Shown piece after piece: positions 53,365-54,071 of a DNA stretch of 54,071 nt. The notes beneath the pieces were generated by a model. It made no database searches and was not told the DNA's origin. It was given only the letters and a program-made list of their open reading frames with translations. The DNA is from Halochromatium sp. (GTDB lineage Bacteria; Pseudomonadota; Gammaproteobacteria; Chromatiales; Chromatiaceae). Both the position numbers and the translations under genes were made by a program. The stretch is from NCBI GenBank assembly GCA_010912705.1, contig POWB01000004.1:148936-203006 (forward strand), written 5' to 3'. Each line of letters starts with the position of its first letter. Position 1 is the stretch's first letter.

Positions 53365-54071
53365 AACGAGGCGCTGGAGGCGCTTACAGTGGCCGAGCAA
53401 TTGACCGCCGCGGCGGTGGCGCCGAGCCGGCCGCCGGTCTCGACGCGGAAGCCAGGGGCGAAGTGGATGCGTGGGGCGCGCAGCTGCAGCTCGGCGCCAG
53501 GGCTCACCTGAACGCTGTCGGCAACCTCGAGGCTGACCTCGGAGCTGTAACCCTGCTGGCCCCTGGTGACGGGTGCGGTGATGCGGAAGGCGCTGCCGTG
53601 GCAGTCGCCGATGGGGGTGCCGTCGCTGTGCAGTGAGAGTGCTGCGGGAGCGACCTGGGCCGGGTTGCTCATGCCGAGGCGTTGGTACGAGAGTGCGGCC
53701 GCGATGGTCTGCGCACCGCTGGCAGTGGCAGGAATCTGCACCTGGTAACTGAAGCTCAGCGGCTGCGGCAGGCTGCTGGCGAGGAACAGGATCGCTTCGC
53801 CGCTGGCGCTCAGCTCAGGGGCGCCCTGGCCGCTCACCGAGTCGGGCAGGATGCTCCAGCCAGCCGGTAGGCTGGGCGCCCAGAGCAGGGCCACCGGTGG
53901 GCTGTCGCCGCTTTCGCCGATGGTCTGGGTCAGGGTCAGGGTGCCGCCGGGGCTGTAGGTGCTGGCGCTGGCCTGTTGCGTCACCTGGGGTGCTGCGGCG
54001 TTGGCGGGGGTCATGTCGCCAGTGGGCCGTGCATCGGCGGCCTGGGCCTCGGGCTGCGTCTGAGCCTGAGC
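53361..54071 (-). CDS. Modular exported protein, C-terminal part; lacks the propeller
   Basis: The frame is open at the right edge of the window and ends at 53361. The visible 236 residues are a Gln/Ala-rich linker, a DUF11-like domain (ASTYSPGGTLTLTQTIGESG) and module D (SSEVSLEVADSVQVSPGAEL ... GFRVETGGRL), ending AVNCSATVSASSASL. More than 120 consecutive residues up to PAQVAPAAL are identical to 49489-53364; after that the copies diverge. Unlike the other four tail-bearing genes it stops straight after module D, where the propeller should begin. Its stop overlaps the ATG of the next gene by ATGA, so the two are translationally coupled. The N-terminal part lies outside the window. Confidence 0.88.
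   Translation of the reverse strand, partial: AQAQTQPEAQAADARPTGDMTPANAAAPQVTQQASASTYSPGGTLTLTQTIGESGDSPPVALLWAPSLPAGWSILPDSVSGQGAPELSASGEAILFLASSLPQPLSFSYQVQIPATASGAQTIAAALSYQRLGMSNPAQVAPAALSLHSDGTPIGDCHGSAFRITAPVTRGQQGYSSEVSLEVADSVQVSPGAELQLRAPRIHFAPGFRVETGGRLGATAAAVNCSATVSASSASL

Overview
The window looks like a chromosomal accessory region of a GC-rich gammaproteobacterium. Mfd aligns closely with the gammaproteobacterial type. The mix of toxin-antitoxin modules, a phosphorothioation-associated-type methyltransferase and many large exported repeat proteins would fit a purple sulfur bacterium (Chromatiales). That placement is inference; no rRNA, tRNA or photosynthesis gene is present to confirm it.

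Left part (1-10.4 kb): mfd is followed by a zinc-metallopeptidase gene and a run of toxin-antitoxin loci: an RHH/PIN pair, a TumE-like/winged-helix pair and a Phd/PIN pair. Between them lies a second, truncated 1.1-kb copy of the 3' part of mfd. Decay is visible here. The TumE-like gene has a one-base frameshift, and a PD-(D/E)XK nuclease-like gene has a stop codon exactly at the Glu of its E-x-K motif.

Middle part (10.4-19 kb): an ABC ATPase, a long FtsX-type permease and an HlyD-type membrane-fusion protein form one exporter operon. A 260-bp MITE-like element with 12-bp terminal inverted repeats and an 8-bp target duplication sits in front of the last gene. FliW and a large methyltransferase fusion follow on the minus strand.

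Right part (19-54 kb): almost continuous genes for very large exported proteins built from a shared kit. The kit comprises divergent InlB-type B-repeats (GxG..DCG..C), a DUF11-like beta domain, paired HSADY/YWRA repeats, a short conserved 'SE...GF..G..F.A...C' module (here called module D) and a C-terminal TolB/PD40-like beta-propeller. N-termini vary: right-handed beta-helices, DUF1566 domains, delta-60-like propellers, or proteases. One protein carries both a complete subtilisin domain and a complete trypsin domain. Two proteins have a trypsin domain nested inside a B-repeat. The cluster shows duplication and recombination throughout: a 1,548-bp in-frame tandem duplication, a head-to-head junction of two 5'-truncated genes, tandem copies sharing over 100 identical residues, and in-frame microsatellites. 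This constant-tail, variable-head family with its nested proteases is the best candidate for an undescribed system; its function cannot be read from the sequence.
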